Below are positions 27,237 to 28,224 of a stretch of DNA of 28,224 bases, piece after piece. Under the pieces are notes generated by a model, which was given only the letters and a program-made list of their open reading frames with translations, made no database searches and was not told the DNA's origin. The stretch comes from a virus, in IMG/VR virus record IMGVR_UViG_3300044646_001083, positions 1 through 28,224 of that record; one strand, 5' to 3'. Numbering within the stretch: the first letter of the stretch is position 1; each line of letters starts with the position of its first letter. The position numbers and the translations under genes were made by a program.

Positions 27237-27680
27237 TTATCTAGTTATCAGATAAACAAATCCAAATAATCCACCAGCAAACATAACAAATAAAATTCCT
27301 ATACAGATCATCAGTGTAATTTCTTCTTGCCTTTGCGCGGCTTCAATTTCAGCGCGTCGTCTTGCTTGCGCTGCTGCTAATTCCATCTGCGCATGCATTT
27401 TCTGAAACTTCACCCAATCATCCCATAATCCAGGGCGCCCAGCAATCAGCATATAGTCTTTGAGTTCTCTTTCTTTTCTTCGTACTTCTTCTAATGCAAA
27501 AAATTCTTCTAGTCGGCTACGCTCATTTGCAGGTGTTTCAATAACTTTCTTTTCTAACTTTCGTTTACCTTCAAAGAAACTTCCTAGTTGACTAGCGCAC
27601 TCGCCCAACTCTCTACCGTTGCTCACCACTTCTTTGATGACGGCATATGCTGCATTGACTGCTGCTAGTTCTGCTAACAT
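27237..27680 (-). CDS. Conserved phage protein with C-terminal membrane helix
   Basis: A 147-residue protein with a helical, charged body (YAVIKEVVSNGRELGECASQ, then ERELKDYMLIAGRPGLWDDW and VKFQKMHAQMELAAAQ) and a C-terminal transmembrane helix (ICIGILFVMFAGGLFGFVYL). The 'GRPGLWxDW' element matches a protein I recall next to VrlC-like genes in marine T4-like phages. Starts by overlapping the upstream stop (TAATG). Function unknown, likely structural. Confidence 0.65.
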   Translation of the reverse strand: MLAELAAVNAAYAVIKEVVSNGRELGECASQLGSFFEGKRKLEKKVIETPANERSRLEEFFALEEVRRKERELKDYMLIAGRPGLWDDWVKFQKMHAQMELAAAQARRRAEIEAAQRQEEITLMICIGILFVMFAGGLFGFVYLITR

Positions 27681-28224
27681 TACTTATACTGCTCCTCAAC
27701 CATCTTTTTATAGGTGTCGGTATTTCCCTTTTCAAGGAAATATGCGCCACGGGCATTGTCCTTAATAATAACACCTTTGTAGATGTCTTCTGGTCTATAG
27801 AACGGTACATCTGGAATTCTTTGTGTTAGATACGAACTTACATCTGCATCTACTGCAATTGCTGATACAATGCCTGATTGATCAGCGTCCATATAATTTG
27901 CATTAATTGCATCTTGTTGCTCTTTATTAGCAGCAACTACCTGCTCTGCTCTAACTTCAGCATCACTCTTTTCTTCTATTGGCTTGATAATTCCAAGGAA
28001 TTCTAGACTCATAGCATTTGGTGCTTGGTTGAATGTGTTTGCCATTGCTAATGCTGGGTCAACCATCGCTGTTGTTACTTCTGCGTCTTTGCTTGATTCA
28101 TCATCAAATGCACTTTGCTCTGCTGTGGCGCGACTGGCTTCCACAATTGCAAGTGCCTCATCTGTTTCTGCAGTATCAGCAGTTGGACCACGAACAAATG
28201 ATTCAGCAAGCATCTCGGCTTCTT
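27680..28224 (-). CDS. VrlC-like structural protein (partial)
   Basis: At least 180 residues are visible and the frame stays open past the first in-window ATG to the edge, so the N-terminus is missing. The sequence is acidic with Ala/Glu-rich parts, then NAMSLEFLGIIKP, and ends VPFYRPEDIYKGVIIKDNAR followed by KKMVEEQYK. The C-terminal pattern 'FYxPxxIYxGxxIxDNxR...EEQY' is what I recall of the VrlC-like virion proteins in marine T4-like phages. It would be part of the particle, but its position there is unknown. Confidence 0.65.
   Translation of the reverse strand, partial: EAEMLAESFVRGPTADTAETDEALAIVEASRATAEQSAFDDESSKDAEVTTAMVDPALAMANTFNQAPNAMSLEFLGIIKPIEEKSDAEVRAEQVVAANKEQQDAINANYMDADQSGIVSAIAVDADVSSYLTQRIPDVPFYRPEDIYKGVIIKDNARGAYFLEKGNTDTYKKMVEEQYK

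Overview
The window looks like an accessory and metabolic arm of a large T4-like (myovirus-type) phage, most plausibly marine. Nearly every gene is on the minus strand, packed head to tail with TAATG or ATGA stop/start overlaps. T4-type hallmarks are an RNase H/5' exonuclease, a gp61-type primase, class Ia NrdA/NrdB, a SegE-like GIY-YIG protein, a VrlC-like structural protein and late-promoter octamers (TATAAATA or GATAAATA). There are no photosynthesis genes. A circularly permuted tmRNA, the architecture used by alphaproteobacteria and some cyanobacteria, makes an alphaproteobacterial host the better guess, but this is inference. The sequence runs off the window at both ends.

In direction of transcription (high to low coordinates), 28.2-23.6 kb holds a VrlC-like structural protein, coiled-coil and membrane proteins, a holin candidate, a low-complexity lipoprotein, a secreted SNase-type nuclease, an Rz/Rz1-like spanin pair and small phage-conserved proteins. 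23.6-17.5 kb is DNA precursor and replication: a strong sigma70-like promoter, primase, an AbrB-like small protein, NrdA without an ATP cone, NrdB, two 2-oxoglutarate oxygenase-like proteins and a GT25 glycosyltransferase.

17.5-12.5 kb carries a SegE-like protein, a cytidylyltransferase-like protein and a possible sulfation module (two PAPS-sulfotransferase-like proteins and an APS-kinase/nucleotidyltransferase fusion), followed by a 2-Cys peroxiredoxin and a small SGNH hydrolase. A tandem sigma70-like plus late promoter at 12.5 kb then drives a 54-residue protein and the permuted tmRNA, which ends in a strong terminator. The tag reads ANDDVYNMALAA.

11.9-9.1 kb holds a membrane-anchored SleB-like cell-wall hydrolase, a GIY-YIG-like protein, a short adenylosuccinate synthetase (PurA/PurZ family) and a glycine-zipper envelope protein. 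8.7-4.8 kb is a glycan operon: methyltransferase, GT8-like, GT29 sialyltransferase-like, GT4-like and a second methyltransferase. It ends in an array of 22-nt hairpin-forming repeats. 4.7-0 kb has small phage-conserved proteins, a SWIM zinc-finger protein, RNase H and a partial gene at the edge.

The most interesting features are the phage-borne permuted tmRNA, the sulfation and GT29 sugar-modifying genes, the short PurA/PurZ-family enzyme, and promoters positioned to give leaderless mRNAs.
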